This document shows, in pieces, positions 1-8,152 of a DNA stretch of 64,000 nt. A program made the position numbers and the translations under genes. The DNA is taken from assembly GCA_900556485.1 (NCBI GenBank), contig USOX01000009.1:39054-103053 (forward strand). The letters are read 5' to 3'. The notes under the pieces are model-generated. The model saw only the letters and a list, made by a program, of their open reading frames with translations, ran no database searches and was not told the origin of the DNA. Numbering within the stretch: position 1 is the stretch's first letter; each line of letters starts with the position of its first letter. This DNA is from an uncultured Dysgonomonas sp. (GTDB lineage Bacteria > Bacteroidota > Bacteroidia > Bacteroidales > Dysgonomonadaceae).

Positions 1-191
1 GAAAAGGAGATGGTTTTGTATTTTTGTTGGGTGTAAAAATAAAAAATATAGACGCAGGCTATTCATACGACTTATCGACATCTGAGATTTCGAAGGTTAG
101 TAATGGAAGCCATGAGTTATTTATACGTTATAGTATCCCGTTGGATAAAAGGAAAAAACTGGGAACAAGTAAGAGTATACGTATATTATAA
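1..191 (+). CDS. PorP/SprF family type IX secretion outer-membrane protein, C-terminal fragment
   Basis: Only the last ~62 codons lie in the window, read in the frame that starts at base 3 and stops with TAA at 189-191. The peptide contains a beta-strand-like 'AGYSYDLST' followed by 'GSHELFIRYSIPL', the usual C-terminal signature of PorP/SprF proteins ('GYSYD...SGSHE'). These are beta-barrel outer-membrane proteins of the type IX secretion system or its adhesin-specific paralogues. The gene stands directly upstream of gldK, the same order (porP-porK) as in Porphyromonas. The assignment rests on a short motif plus context, so the family is likely but the subgroup is open. Confidence 0.75.
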   Translation, partial: KGDGFVFLLGVKIKNIDAGYSYDLSTSEISKVSNGSHELFIRYSIPLDKRKKLGTSKSIRIL

Positions 192-271
192 TGTATAAAT
201 GCAATACTTAATACAAACATTTGAACGAAAAGAAATCAAGAAAATTGTAGCTGAAAGCTAAAAAGATAAAT

Positions 272-1696
272 ATGAAACAATTGTTTTTTGTAACCATAGC
301 TTCTCTAACACTATTGGTATCTTGTGGCAGATCGACCACAGGGGCGTCAGTAGGTGGTGAAGTAACCGGACAAAAAGGTTCGTCGTGGGCCGAGCCAGCA
401 CCTTATGGAATGGTATTAGTATCGAGAGGGTCAATTGAGATGGGCCCTGCCGAAAATGATTCATTATGGGATATTAAGGCAAATCCAAAAGGGGTATCTG
501 TTGATAATTTCTGGATGGACGAAACGGAAGTAACGAATTCTAAGTATCGCCAATTTGTACATTGGGTACGCGACTCTATTATTCGTGAGCGTCTGGCCGA
601 TCCAGCATATGGAGGTGATGAAACATTTAAAATAACAGAAGACCGGTATGGAGATCCTGTTCCTCCTCGTCTGGACTGGAAAAAAGCTATACCAAAACGT
701 CCTTTGGAAGAAGAGGAAATGGCTATTAATAGTGTCACTTTTGTGCATCCTATTACAGGAGAGAGAAGCCTTGATCCCCGTCAGATGAATTTTATGTACG
801 AATGGTTCGACTACACAGAAGCAGCTAAACGCCGGAACAGGCTTAATCCTCAGGATAGAACATTGAATACGGATATTGCAATAGACCCGAATCAGGTAGT
901 GATGATATCGAAAGATACGGCATATATAAACGAAGAAGGTATGCCTGTAAATGAAACTATTGTTCGTCCGTTAAGCTCCCTTTTCGATTTTGTGCACACT
1001 AAGATTGTAAATATTTATCCTGATACAACTGTTTGGGTAAATGACTTCAATAATTCATATAACGAGCCATATATGCGGATGTATTTTTCTCATCCGGGGT
1101 ATAATGATTATCCGGTTGTAGGCGTTACATGGGAGCAGGCAACTGCTTTTGCAGAATGGCGTACGAAGTTTTATCGAATGGGACAACCTAAGAATGCACG
1201 TCCGATAGAAGTTTTCCGCTTGCCAACAGAGGGAGAGTGGGAATTTGCAGCACGTAACGGACGTACGGAGAATAAATATCCTTGGGATAAAGATGGTACT
1301 ATGGATGAGAAAGCTTGCTTTATGGCAAACTTCAAACCGGGAGAAGGTAACTATACAAAAGACGGGAACCTTATACCTGCGCGTGTGGCAGCGTATATTC
1401 CTAATCGTTTTGGCCTATATGATATGGCAGGGAACGTTTCGGAATGGACATCTACAGCATATACAGAGTCGGGTACGGCTATGATGAATGATATGAACCC
1501 TCAGTACAGATATGATGCTGCCAAAGAAGACCCGTATGCAGTAAAGAAAAAGGTAGTGAAAGGTGGTTCGTGGAAAGATGTAGGCCGAAATATAAGAGGA
1601 GACCTGAGAGAAGGAGAGTTTCAAAATCAGCCTCGTTCATATATCGGATTCCGATGTGTAAGAACACAAGTTGGCTTTGCAAAATCAAAGAAGTAA
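272..1696 (+). CDS. gldK: Type IX secretion lipoprotein GldK/PorK
   Basis: A 474-aa lipoprotein with signal peptide and lipobox LVSC (Cys18). Its body is the formylglycine-generating-enzyme/sulfatase-modifying fold typical of GldK/PorK: 'WMDETEVTN' near residue 80, 'RLPTEGEWEFAAR' in the second half, then 'GLYDMAGNVSEW', 'VKGGSW' and a C-terminal 'YIGFRCVR'. In characterised T9SS, GldK/PorK pairs with GldN/PorN to form a periplasmic ring attached to the outer membrane, linked to the GldL/GldM motor. Here the stop codon is only 12 bp before gldN, so the two are surely co-transcribed, but gldL and gldM, which normally lie between, are missing. Length and motifs look intact. Known family role; its function in this strain without the motor genes nearby is unresolved. 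Confidence 0.93.
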   Translation: MKQLFFVTIASLTLLVSCGRSTTGASVGGEVTGQKGSSWAEPAPYGMVLVSRGSIEMGPAENDSLWDIKANPKGVSVDNFWMDETEVTNSKYRQFVHWVRDSIIRERLADPAYGGDETFKITEDRYGDPVPPRLDWKKAIPKRPLEEEEMAINSVTFVHPITGERSLDPRQMNFMYEWFDYTEAAKRRNRLNPQDRTLNTDIAIDPNQVVMISKDTAYINEEGMPVNETIVRPLSSLFDFVHTKIVNIYPDTTVWVNDFNNSYNEPYMRMYFSHPGYNDYPVVGVTWEQATAFAEWRTKFYRMGQPKNARPIEVFRLPTEGEWEFAARNGRTENKYPWDKDGTMDEKACFMANFKPGEGNYTKDGNLIPARVAAYIPNRFGLYDMAGNVSEWTSTAYTESGTAMMNDMNPQYRYDAAKEDPYAVKKKVVKGGSWKDVGRNIRGDLREGEFQNQPRSYIGFRCVRTQVGFAKSKK

Positions 1697-1708
1697 AGAG
1701 ATAATGAA

Positions 1709-2761
1709 ATGAAGAAAATAATTCAAATATCAATTATATTGTTTAGTCTTTTAAGCCTATCGGTTCACGCTCAAGAACAACAAGGTTCACTGCGCGAAAG
1801 ATTGGCCAGAAGACAACAGCAACAATCCGGACAATCGCAAAACTCAGGAGTGAAAATTCCTCAATTGTCGGTACGTGCCGAGATGATGAATGAAAATCAA
1901 ACACAAGATTTATCTAATGCTACATGGGTGCGTGAAGTATATCGTTTTCTGGATTTAAACAAAGGAAAGAATGCAGCTTTACTTTATCCGATACAGCCAA
2001 TAGGCAAAAAGATGAATTTGTACACTATGATGTTCAAATTGTTAAGTGATGGTAACCTAGTGGCTTATAATTGGAACAACGGACAAGAAGAATTCGATGA
2101 TAGCCAAATCATAAACTTTGAAGATGTACTGCGCAATCTGGAAATACCATTTCAGAAAAACGGAGAGGTTTATGTTTATGATGAATATAGTATACCGAGC
2201 AATGAGGCTTTGGGATATTATCTGAAAGAAGCATGGTATTTTGATCAGTCTAATTCGGTATTGGGTGTTAAGATTGTAGCAATCTGTCCTGTGCTTTTCC
2301 GTCAGGATTTTATGGGTGAACTGGATCCGGAATCGACAATAAATACAGCATCTTTGCGTCAGCCTCAGTTCTGGATTCCTTACGAAACTATTCGTCCTTA
2401 TGCAGCCCGTATGCCTATTATGACGTCCGACAAGAATAATGTGATGAATAAGACAATTGACGATTATTTCCGTATGCGGTTATATGATGGTGAGATATAT
2501 AAGACAACTAATATGGAGAATAAGTTTCTCAACCAGATATATAATACACCAGAAGAACTAGAGCAGGGTAGGGAAAAGATTGAAAATGAGCTTCAACAGT
2601 TTGATAAAGATTTGTGGGTAATAAATGATTCCATAAATGCTATATTTAATAGTGACTATGATAAGAAAAAGGCTAAAGCTCCAAAGCCTCAGAAAGCGAA
2701 AAGTGGCAGCTCTTCATCCGGAAGTGGCAATGCTACATATTCAGCCAGAGATAGGAGATAG
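1709..2761 (+). CDS. gldN: Type IX secretion ring protein GldN/PorN
   Basis: A 350-aa secreted protein with a cleavable signal peptide (about residues 1-21, ending SVHA) and a Gln-rich linker. The GldN/PorN core has 'REVYRFLDLNKGKNAALLYP', a strongly conserved block of the family, and later 'KEAWYFDQSNSVLGVKIVAICPV', here split for reading. GldN binds GldK to make the T9SS periplasmic ring. The C-terminal ~35 residues are Lys/Ser/Gly-rich and look disordered. It follows gldK by 12 bp and ends the transcript: a hairpin with a T-run lies 25 bp past the stop. The expected partners GldL and GldM are absent from the operon. Confidence 0.92.
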   Translation: MKKIIQISIILFSLLSLSVHAQEQQGSLRERLARRQQQQSGQSQNSGVKIPQLSVRAEMMNENQTQDLSNATWVREVYRFLDLNKGKNAALLYPIQPIGKKMNLYTMMFKLLSDGNLVAYNWNNGQEEFDDSQIINFEDVLRNLEIPFQKNGEVYVYDEYSIPSNEALGYYLKEAWYFDQSNSVLGVKIVAICPVLFRQDFMGELDPESTINTASLRQPQFWIPYETIRPYAARMPIMTSDKNNVMNKTIDDYFRMRLYDGEIYKTTNMENKFLNQIYNTPEELEQGREKIENELQQFDKDLWVINDSINAIFNSDYDKKKAKAPKPQKAKSGSSSSGSGNATYSARDRR

Positions 2762-2785
2762 TCAATCTTTTCATCTAAAATATAG

Positions 2786-2819
2786 AAATAGCAGCATAAG
2801 TGTTGCTATTTTTTTTGTT
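2786..2819 (+). terminator. Rho-independent terminator after gldN
   Basis: An 11-bp stem (2786-2796 with 2801-2811, one G-U pair) and a 4-base loop TAAG are followed by a run of eight T. It closes the porP-gldK-gldN transcript. Confidence 0.85.
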
Positions 2820-2832
2820 TATAGGAACGCTA

Positions 2833-2889
2833 ACTATAAATATTAGTTTAATAACTATGTGTTTTAGTTGTATGACTATAAAATATAGT
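2833..2889 (+). promoter_or_regulatory. Three phased BlaI-type operators
   Basis: Three copies of ACTA-N7-TAGT lie at 2833-2847, 2854-2868 and 2875-2889. Their starts are exactly 21 bp apart, that is, two helical turns, so all face the same side of the DNA. ACTA/TAGT half-sites resemble known BlaI/MecI operators. The third copy fills the gap between the -33 and -7 promoter boxes, so a bound repressor would block the blaI promoter directly. Confidence 0.75.
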
Positions 2890-2897
2890 TATATTTG
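2868..2897 (+). promoter_or_regulatory. Promoter of the blaI/M56 operon
   Basis: TTG at 2868-2870, a 19-bp spacer, then a perfect Bacteroidetes -7 box TATATTTG (TAnnTTTG) at 2890-2897. The blaI start codon follows 18 bp later. The box is covered by the operators just upstream. Confidence 0.75.
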
Positions 2898-2915
2898 TAA
2901 TATAAAAATAGAACT

Positions 2916-3281
2916 ATGAAAAAGCTTACACAAAAAGAAGAAGAGATATTATCCTGTTTTTGGACTAAAGGACCAATGTTTATAAAAGATTTGTTAGAGG
3001 TGCAGGAAGAACCAAAACCTCATTATAATACCCTTTCTACTATTGTCCGTACATTGGAAGAAAAAGGATATATAGGATATAAGGCATATGGGAATACATA
3101 TCAATATTATGCTTTGGTGTCGGAGGACGATTACAGGAAGTCTACATTAAATAATGTGGTAGATAAATACTTTCATAAGTCGTATACGCGTGTGGTATCA
3201 TCTCTTATTGAAGAAGAGAAACTCTCATTAGATGAATTGCAGGAATTGATCAACCAAATAAAGAATAAGTCAGGGAAATGA
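2916..3281 (+). CDS. BlaI/MecI/CopY family transcriptional repressor
   Basis: A 121-aa winged-helix repressor, standard BlaI length. 'LTQKEEEILSCFW' opens the DNA-binding domain, 'PHYNTLSTIVRTLEEKGYIGYK' (recognition helix and wing) is diagnostic, and the C-terminal half is the dimerisation helix region. In this family the repressor is cleaved or released when the partner M56 sensor is triggered. The gene overlaps the next one by four bases (ATGA), so the two are translationally coupled. Regulation: probably autorepression through the three phased operators upstream. The inducing signal is unknown; a link to beta-lactams cannot be assumed because no beta-lactamase is nearby. Confidence 0.92.
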   Translation: MKKLTQKEEEILSCFWTKGPMFIKDLLEVQEEPKPHYNTLSTIVRTLEEKGYIGYKAYGNTYQYYALVSEDDYRKSTLNNVVDKYFHKSYTRVVSSLIEEEKLSLDELQELINQIKNKSGK

Positions 3282-4783
3282 GCGATTTTTTGATATATCT
3301 TCTTAAAACATCGGTATGCCTTATACTGTTTTATTTGTTTATGAAAGGTTTTCTGATGAAGGAAACGTTTTTCCGGTTCAATCGTATTGTCCTATTATCA
3401 GGTATTGTGGTATGCTTGTTATTACCCTTTGTTAAGATTGATATAGAGAATCCTACTGTTCTTCAAACGCCTGTTCTATTTGTGGAAGAAGCTCTGGATA
3501 TAAATGATAATTTGTATTCAAATGCAGTTGTTATAGCGGAAGCTAGGGTGCCTCTACATGCGAAGCAATATATTCCGTTAAGCTTTATACTTGTTATTGT
3601 CTATTTTATTGGTTTTACTATAAATCTATTCCTTATTCTGAAATCTATATATTCAATTCAGAGGTTGATTAAAAGAGGCAAGCGTAAACCTCACCCTGAT
3701 TTTATATTAATAGTAGTGCATGATAATATAAGTCCATTTAGTTGGAAGAAATATATTGTTATCTCACAAAAGGACTATGATGAAAATCCGGATGAGATAC
3801 TTATTCACGAAATAGCGCATATTAAACACTATCATTCTTATGATATACTATTTGTCGAATTGGTACTACTTTTTCAATGGTTTAATCCTGCAATATGGCT
3901 CTTGAAAAGAGAGTTGAAAGACATACATGAATATCAGGCAGATATGAGTGTCTTAAAAACTGGCATCGATGCAACAAAATATCAATTATTATTAGTGAAA
4001 AAAGCCGTTGGCGCAAGCTCCTACACTCTAGCCAACAGCTTTAATCACAGTAAACTTAAAAAGAGAATTACTATGATGTTAAGAGAAAAATCGAAAAGTT
4101 GGGCACGGCTAAAACTGTTAGCGTTATTGCCGCTGGTTACATTTGCTGTATACGCATTTGCACAGCAAGGAATTAACGATAAATTAGGATCGTTAGTTCA
4201 TTACGAAGGTACATATATTTTGACAGATATTGAAGTGAATGGGAATTTCTGTTTTCCAATATCTTCCGATTGTGCTGTTATTGTAGTTGGGTATGGCGAT
4301 AGAAAAGGGCGTTTCCATCCCGGATATGATATAAGAGGCTGTGGTAAGGATACTATTCTAGCTGCCTTTGATGGTATTGTTGTTGAGTCGAAACGTGATA
4401 AGCTCATGGGAAATTACATAGTTTTAGAACATGATGATGGTCTGAAAACACTATATTCTCACAATTCAATAAATTTTGTGAAAGTTAATAATGTAGTAAA
4501 AGCTGGTGCTCCAATAGGAATAATAGGAAATACAGGAAGATCAACTGGTGAGCATTTACATTTTGAAATAAAGAGAAATGGACAGTCTGTTGATCCGGAT
4601 ACCTTTATAAATTTCGAAATTAAAAAACTAAATTCCAATATTAGCGCTCAAACAGTAGGACGTCAGGCACCTCCTCCACCTCCGTTACCTATAGATAATA
4701 AACCGAAAAGCAATGTGAAGTCTTCTTCCCCATCAATTAAGAAAAAGACTAAATCGGGAGAAGGTGTTGATCCTTCTTTGTAG
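3278..4783 (+). CDS. BlaR1-type M56 membrane metallopeptidase fused to an M23 peptidase domain
   Basis: A 501-aa protein. The N-terminal part has four membrane segments (two near residues 5-50, one near 105-125, one near 280-295) and the M56 zinc motif HEIAH (His177-His181) in the cytoplasmic loop, as in BlaR1/MecR1. After the last segment the usual ligand sensor is replaced by a LytM/M23 domain with both zinc-site signatures: HPGYD (His347, Asp351) and HLH (His426, His428). M23 enzymes cut peptide cross-links in peptidoglycan, so the protein may bind or cut wall material outside and signal inward. It is coupled to blaI by a 4-bp overlap. The C-terminus is Pro/Lys-rich and stops at a TAG beyond which the frame continues (see 4784-4909). 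Confidence 0.88.
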   Translation: MSDFLIYLLKTSVCLILFYLFMKGFLMKETFFRFNRIVLLSGIVVCLLLPFVKIDIENPTVLQTPVLFVEEALDINDNLYSNAVVIAEARVPLHAKQYIPLSFILVIVYFIGFTINLFLILKSIYSIQRLIKRGKRKPHPDFILIVVHDNISPFSWKKYIVISQKDYDENPDEILIHEIAHIKHYHSYDILFVELVLLFQWFNPAIWLLKRELKDIHEYQADMSVLKTGIDATKYQLLLVKKAVGASSYTLANSFNHSKLKKRITMMLREKSKSWARLKLLALLPLVTFAVYAFAQQGINDKLGSLVHYEGTYILTDIEVNGNFCFPISSDCAVIVVGYGDRKGRFHPGYDIRGCGKDTILAAFDGIVVESKRDKLMGNYIVLEHDDGLKTLYSHNSINFVKVNNVVKAGAPIGIIGNTGRSTGEHLHFEIKRNGQSVDPDTFINFEIKKLNSNISAQTVGRQAPPPPPLPIDNKPKSNVKSSSPSIKKKTKSGEGVDPSL

Positions 4784-4909
4784 AATATTGATGTAGATTT
4801 ATCTTCATATAATATAGGAGATAAGTTTACAGACAGTAAAGGACGGGAATGGACGGTGTTATCAAAAAATCCACCTAAAGTGAAACAAACACCTCCTCCT
4901 TTAAAGTAA
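4784..4909 (+). pseudogene. In-frame continuation of the M56/M23 gene after a TAG stop
   Basis: Directly after the TAG at 4781-4783 the same frame stays open for 41 codons to a TAA at 4907-4909. The peptide contains 'IGDKFTDSKGREWTV' and ends in a Pro-rich 'QTPPPLK' that echoes the Pro-rich tail before the stop. It looks like genuine coding sequence separated by a nonsense mutation, with readthrough or a sequencing error as alternatives. No start codon or ribosome-binding context suggests a separate gene. Confidence 0.6.
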
Positions 4910-4931
4910 GGACTGAAGGTAAATGCAACAA

Positions 4932-4967
4932 AACAAAAAAGGTGAGTATTTACTCACCTTTTTTGTT
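4932..4967. terminator. Bidirectional terminator between the M56 gene and the U32 gene
   Basis: Perfect hairpin: A-run plus GGTGAGTA at 4941-4948, loop TT, TACTCACC at 4951-4958 and a T-run. A and T tracts on both sides let it serve the two convergent genes. Confidence 0.9.
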
Positions 4968-4974
4968 ATATATA

Positions 4975-6249
4975 TTATTCATTCTCTACAAATTTTTTCT
5001 TTCGCTCTACCGTAACCATTTTAAATAATTTGTCTGATGGTCGAATTTTGTCGGCTACTTTAATAGAGAATTTTTCGCCTTTCACTGTTTCTTCTACAGG
5101 TTTTAAATCTACACGTATTTCGTCTACTGTTTGAAATACGGCTCCGGTAGTTGGGCCGGTTATAAGGATCTCGTCACCAACTTTCAGTGATTGGGTCTCC
5201 ATCAAGAATTCGGCAACTCCTAGGTTAGAGAAATATTTTATGCCTTTCCCTATGTAGACTTTGCGTTTGGTTGCTCCCGAACCGTAATTGCTAGACCATT
5301 CACCCAAACGTTGCCCCAGATAGTACCCATTCCAGAATCCACGATTGAATACAGTGGCTAACCGTTCGTCCCACAAAGCTACCTTATCTTCGGTAAAAGT
5401 GTTTTCGCAATAGGCTTTTACTGCTTCTTTGTAACACTCTACTACTGTACGTACGTATTCCGGACCACGTGCACGTCCTTCTATTTTGAAAACACGCACG
5501 CCGGCATCCATCATTTTATTCATGAAGTGGATTGTTTTCAAATCTTTTGGAGACATGATATATTCGTTGTCGACTTCCAACTCTATATCTGTTTCCTTGT
5601 CTTTTACGATGTAGCCACGACGGCATATTTGATTGCATGCGCCACGATTGGCAGATAAGTCCTTCTCATGTAAGCTTAAGTAACATTTGCCTGATACAGC
5701 CATACAAAGTGCTCCATGAGAGAACATCTCTATACGGATAAGATCACCGTTTGGCCCTTTTATTTTTTGCTCAACAATATCTTTGTAAATTGCTGCTACC
5801 TGATCGAGATTCAGTTCGCGCGCAAGAACTACGACATCAGCAAATTGTCCGTAAAATTTCAGTGCTTCGGTATTGGTTATATTCAATTGGGTTGAAAGAT
5901 GAACCTCAACACCAATGCTACGGGCATACATCATTACTGATACATCGGATGCGATTATGGCAGACAGTTCAGCCTCCTTTGCTGCATCCACAATTTTATG
6001 CATCAGTGATATGTCGTTGTCGTAAATTATAGTGTTTACTGTGAGATAACTTTTTATTCCGTTTTCTTTACATATAGAGGCTATTTGTTTCAGGTCGTCG
6101 GTAGTAAAGTTATTTGACGATTTGGCACGCATATTTAGTCCTTCGATGCCAAAATAGATAGAATCGGCGTCTCCCTGTATGGCAGCTGCCAGAGAATCAT
6201 ATGATCCTACAGGTGCCATTATCTCAAAATCGGATATATTATGTTTCAT
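4975..6249 (-). CDS. Peptidase U32 family protein, TrhP-like (tRNA hydroxylation)
   Basis: 424 aa. The U32 signature E-x-F-x-x-G-A-L-C-x4-G-x-C-x-x-S is matched exactly by 'EMFSHGALCMAVSGKCYLS', about residue 175, and is followed by 'GACNQICRRGY'. The four Cys resemble the iron-sulfur ligands of TrhP and UbiU/V. Length fits TrhP (YegQ) rather than the longer RlhA. TrhP proteins hydroxylate uridine 34 of certain tRNAs using prephenate-derived chemistry; older annotations call them collagenase-like proteases. The C-terminal ~90 residues look like the beta-barrel domain of the TrhP group. Monocistronic: promoter at 6310-6340 on its strand and shared terminator at its 3' end. TrhP is the best fit; RlhA-like activity is not excluded. 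Confidence 0.85.
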   Translation of the reverse strand: MKHNISDFEIMAPVGSYDSLAAAIQGDADSIYFGIEGLNMRAKSSNNFTTDDLKQIASICKENGIKSYLTVNTIIYDNDISLMHKIVDAAKEAELSAIIASDVSVMMYARSIGVEVHLSTQLNITNTEALKFYGQFADVVVLARELNLDQVAAIYKDIVEQKIKGPNGDLIRIEMFSHGALCMAVSGKCYLSLHEKDLSANRGACNQICRRGYIVKDKETDIELEVDNEYIMSPKDLKTIHFMNKMMDAGVRVFKIEGRARGPEYVRTVVECYKEAVKAYCENTFTEDKVALWDERLATVFNRGFWNGYYLGQRLGEWSSNYGSGATKRKVYIGKGIKYFSNLGVAEFLMETQSLKVGDEILITGPTTGAVFQTVDEIRVDLKPVEETVKGEKFSIKVADKIRPSDKLFKMVTVERKKKFVENE

Positions 6250-6309
6250 TTTAGAGTCTGTTTATCTGAAAATTGACAGTCGATAAATAATGACAGCCAA
6301 AACCGGATG

Positions 6310-6340
6310 CAAAATTACAGTTTAAAAATGAGAGAGACAA
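6310..6340 (-). promoter_or_regulatory. Promoter of the U32 gene
   Basis: On the minus strand TTG (6340-6338), a 20-bp spacer and a perfect -7 box TAATTTTG (6317-6310). The start codon follows about 60 bp downstream. Confidence 0.65.
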
Positions 6341-6471
6341 GTTAATAAATTATATTGATGGCTTATGATATTATCTATATTGTAGTTGTATCAGTTTTAA
6401 TTTTAGCCATAGAGTATGAGGAGTTTCACGGAGTTTTGTTACTTTGTAGTTGGAAATAAATATATTTTAAA

Positions 6472-7173
6472 ATGAAAAACTCTAATTATTATTTTTCTAA
6501 AAGAGTTTTATTAATAGAATTTCTTATCCGTGAGCAAAAATTCTATGGAAAAGGAAATGTGAGAACAACGCTTCCTCCTGATTCTTTTTTTTATACAGGT
6601 AAATCGAAGGCGGATGGATATGCTTCACCATTAATCTGTTTTGATGATAATAAGCCTTATCTGTTGAAGGAAATTACAGAAGAAAAATTTAATAAGATTT
6701 TTACAGAAAATACAAATATCGTTTGCTCTACATCGGAAGAATATGTAGATAAAAATAATAAATGGCATAGGTCTACAGACGAACTGAAAAGTAATAAAAC
6801 AAACCAAAATGGAAATCAAGGGCAGTTCCCATATCATAATTTCAAAAGTATTTCGCCATATAATTTCAATATTGTGAATATAGACGAAGATGGGAAAATA
6901 GAAACTAATTTTCCTAATGAGCAAATTTCTTTATTTATCGAAGTTGGGCAAACTTTATGTTTTTTATGCAGGAGAGAGGAGTATTCTTTTGGCGAATGGT
7001 ATTATCCCAACTTAAATCTAGTCCTTTTTGTTAAAAATTATGGCTGGCATGATAATATAGAATTTCGTTCGCAAAAAGATATTGACAGACTGTCATTAGA
7101 AAGTCAATTGTGTAATGGCAAATTCGATTTACGCGATTTTAGAAAATCAAGCATGAAATATGAATTGGGATAA
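6472..7173 (+). CDS. Hypothetical protein
   Basis: A 233-aa protein that I do not recognise. It has no signal peptide or membrane segment, is rich in Asn, Lys, Phe and Tyr, and carries several aromatic stretches (for example 'FGEWYYPNLNLVLFVKNYGWHD' near residue 170). Base composition is more AT-rich than its neighbours, which hints at recent acquisition. It stands alone between the divergent U32 promoter and the wHTH/creD cluster. No function can be offered. Confidence 0.75.
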   Translation: MKNSNYYFSKRVLLIEFLIREQKFYGKGNVRTTLPPDSFFYTGKSKADGYASPLICFDDNKPYLLKEITEEKFNKIFTENTNIVCSTSEEYVDKNNKWHRSTDELKSNKTNQNGNQGQFPYHNFKSISPYNFNIVNIDEDGKIETNFPNEQISLFIEVGQTLCFLCRREEYSFGEWYYPNLNLVLFVKNYGWHDNIEFRSQKDIDRLSLESQLCNGKFDLRDFRKSSMKYELG

Positions 7174-7201
7174 AATCTTTGCATAATTCAAATTTATATG
7201 C

Positions 7202-7220
7202 TTACTTTGTAATTCAAAGT
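7202..7220 (+). promoter_or_regulatory. Operator/promoter of the 7228 operon (ACTTTG-N5-CAAAGT)
   Basis: Perfect palindrome ACTTTG (7204-7209), five bases, CAAAGT (7215-7220), 7 bp before the start codon. Its left arm doubles as a -7-like box TTACTTTG (7202-7209), with TTTG 20 bp upstream at 7178-7181. The same palindrome with the same spacing stands before creD (8153-8169). It is probably the binding site of the winged-helix protein encoded at 7830. Confidence 0.7.
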
Positions 7221-7227
7221 TGATAAT

Positions 7228-7833
7228 ATGGAAACAAATCTTGATGATATAAGACATATTCGTTCTATGATGGAACGCTCTAGCAAATTCTTGTCTATTA
7301 GTGGAATATCGGGTGTTCTTGCAGGAGTTTTTGCTACTGTTGGAGCATTTATGGCATATCTTGTATTGATTAAAGAGTTTTCTATAACAGGCAGTATTTT
7401 ATATGATTTTATTATAATTGCTGTAGGTGTTCTGATATTTGCTATATCGGGAGGATTGTTGTTCTCGGCACGTAAAGCAAAGATGAATAATGCAAAACTT
7501 TGGACCCCTATAACTTTGCAGATTGCTCTGGATTTTCTCATTCCGCTGGGAGTGGGAGGGCTTTTTTGCCTGATCCTTATTTATAAGCATGTGGCATATA
7601 TGGTTGCTCCATGTATGCTTATTTTTTACGGATTAAGCCTCGTTGCAGTAGGATCGCGTACATATGGTGATGTAAAGTATTTAGGAATATTAGAGATAAT
7701 ACTTGGTTTGGCAGCTGCTGTTGTTGTAGGGTATGACTTAGTATTTTGGGGTATTGGATTTGGACTTTTACATATTATATATGGCGTTGTAATGTATTAT
7801 AAATATGATATGAAGTCAGGTAAAAACGGTTGA
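7228..7833 (+). CDS. Multi-pass membrane protein of the wHTH/creD cluster
   Basis: 201 aa, mostly hydrophobic, about six predicted membrane segments (starting near residues 28, 57, 93, 115, 148 and 168) after a short charged N-terminus 'LDDIRHIRSMMERSS'. No enzymatic motif is visible. Its stop overlaps the start of the wHTH gene by four bases (ATGA-type), so the two are co-translated. The same membrane protein-wHTH-creD arrangement recurs in Bacteroidetes, suggesting an envelope stress role. Function otherwise unknown. Confidence 0.82.
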   Translation: METNLDDIRHIRSMMERSSKFLSISGISGVLAGVFATVGAFMAYLVLIKEFSITGSILYDFIIIAVGVLIFAISGGLLFSARKAKMNNAKLWTPITLQIALDFLIPLGVGGLFCLILIYKHVAYMVAPCMLIFYGLSLVAVGSRTYGDVKYLGILEIILGLAAAVVVGYDLVFWGIGFGLLHIIYGVVMYYKYDMKSGKNG

Positions 7834-8135
7834 TTATGAAAGATATTATATCAGGATTGAATAAAGTCTTCGACAGCCGGGTTCGTCTTGGGATAATGTC
7901 GGTATTGATGGTAAATGATGGTGTTGATTTCAATACTATGAAAGAATTACTGGAAGTAACTGATGGTAATCTGGCAAGCCATCTCAAGGCATTGGAAAAG
8001 GAAGAAATTATAGAGGTAAAAAAGCAGTTTATAGGCAGAAAACCAAATACCTCGTACCAGCTTACCGATTTAGGACGTAAATTGTTTAAGGAACATGTTG
8101 ATGCTTTGGAAAAATTAATTAATCCTTTATCGTAA
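7830..8135 (+). CDS. Winged-helix transcriptional regulator (MarR/ArsR-like)
   Basis: 101 aa, a minimal winged-helix domain. 'FDSRVRLGIMSVLMVNDGVDFNTMKELLEVTDGNLASHLKALEKEEIIEVKK' spans helices 1-3 and the wing, matching the 'winged helix DNA-binding' family used for small Bacteroidetes regulators. There is no metal-binding Cys/His and no ligand domain. It sits between the membrane protein and creD; identical palindromes lie before both, which makes autoregulation and control of creD likely. Confidence 0.88.
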   Translation: MIMKDIISGLNKVFDSRVRLGIMSVLMVNDGVDFNTMKELLEVTDGNLASHLKALEKEEIIEVKKQFIGRKPNTSYQLTDLGRKLFKEHVDALEKLINPLS

Positions 8136-8152
8136 ATTTTTTTTATTTGTAT

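Noticed and set aside
1697..1708. Hidden gldL/gldM between gldK and gldN
   Set aside because: Only 12 bp lie between the two genes; the motor genes are truly absent here.
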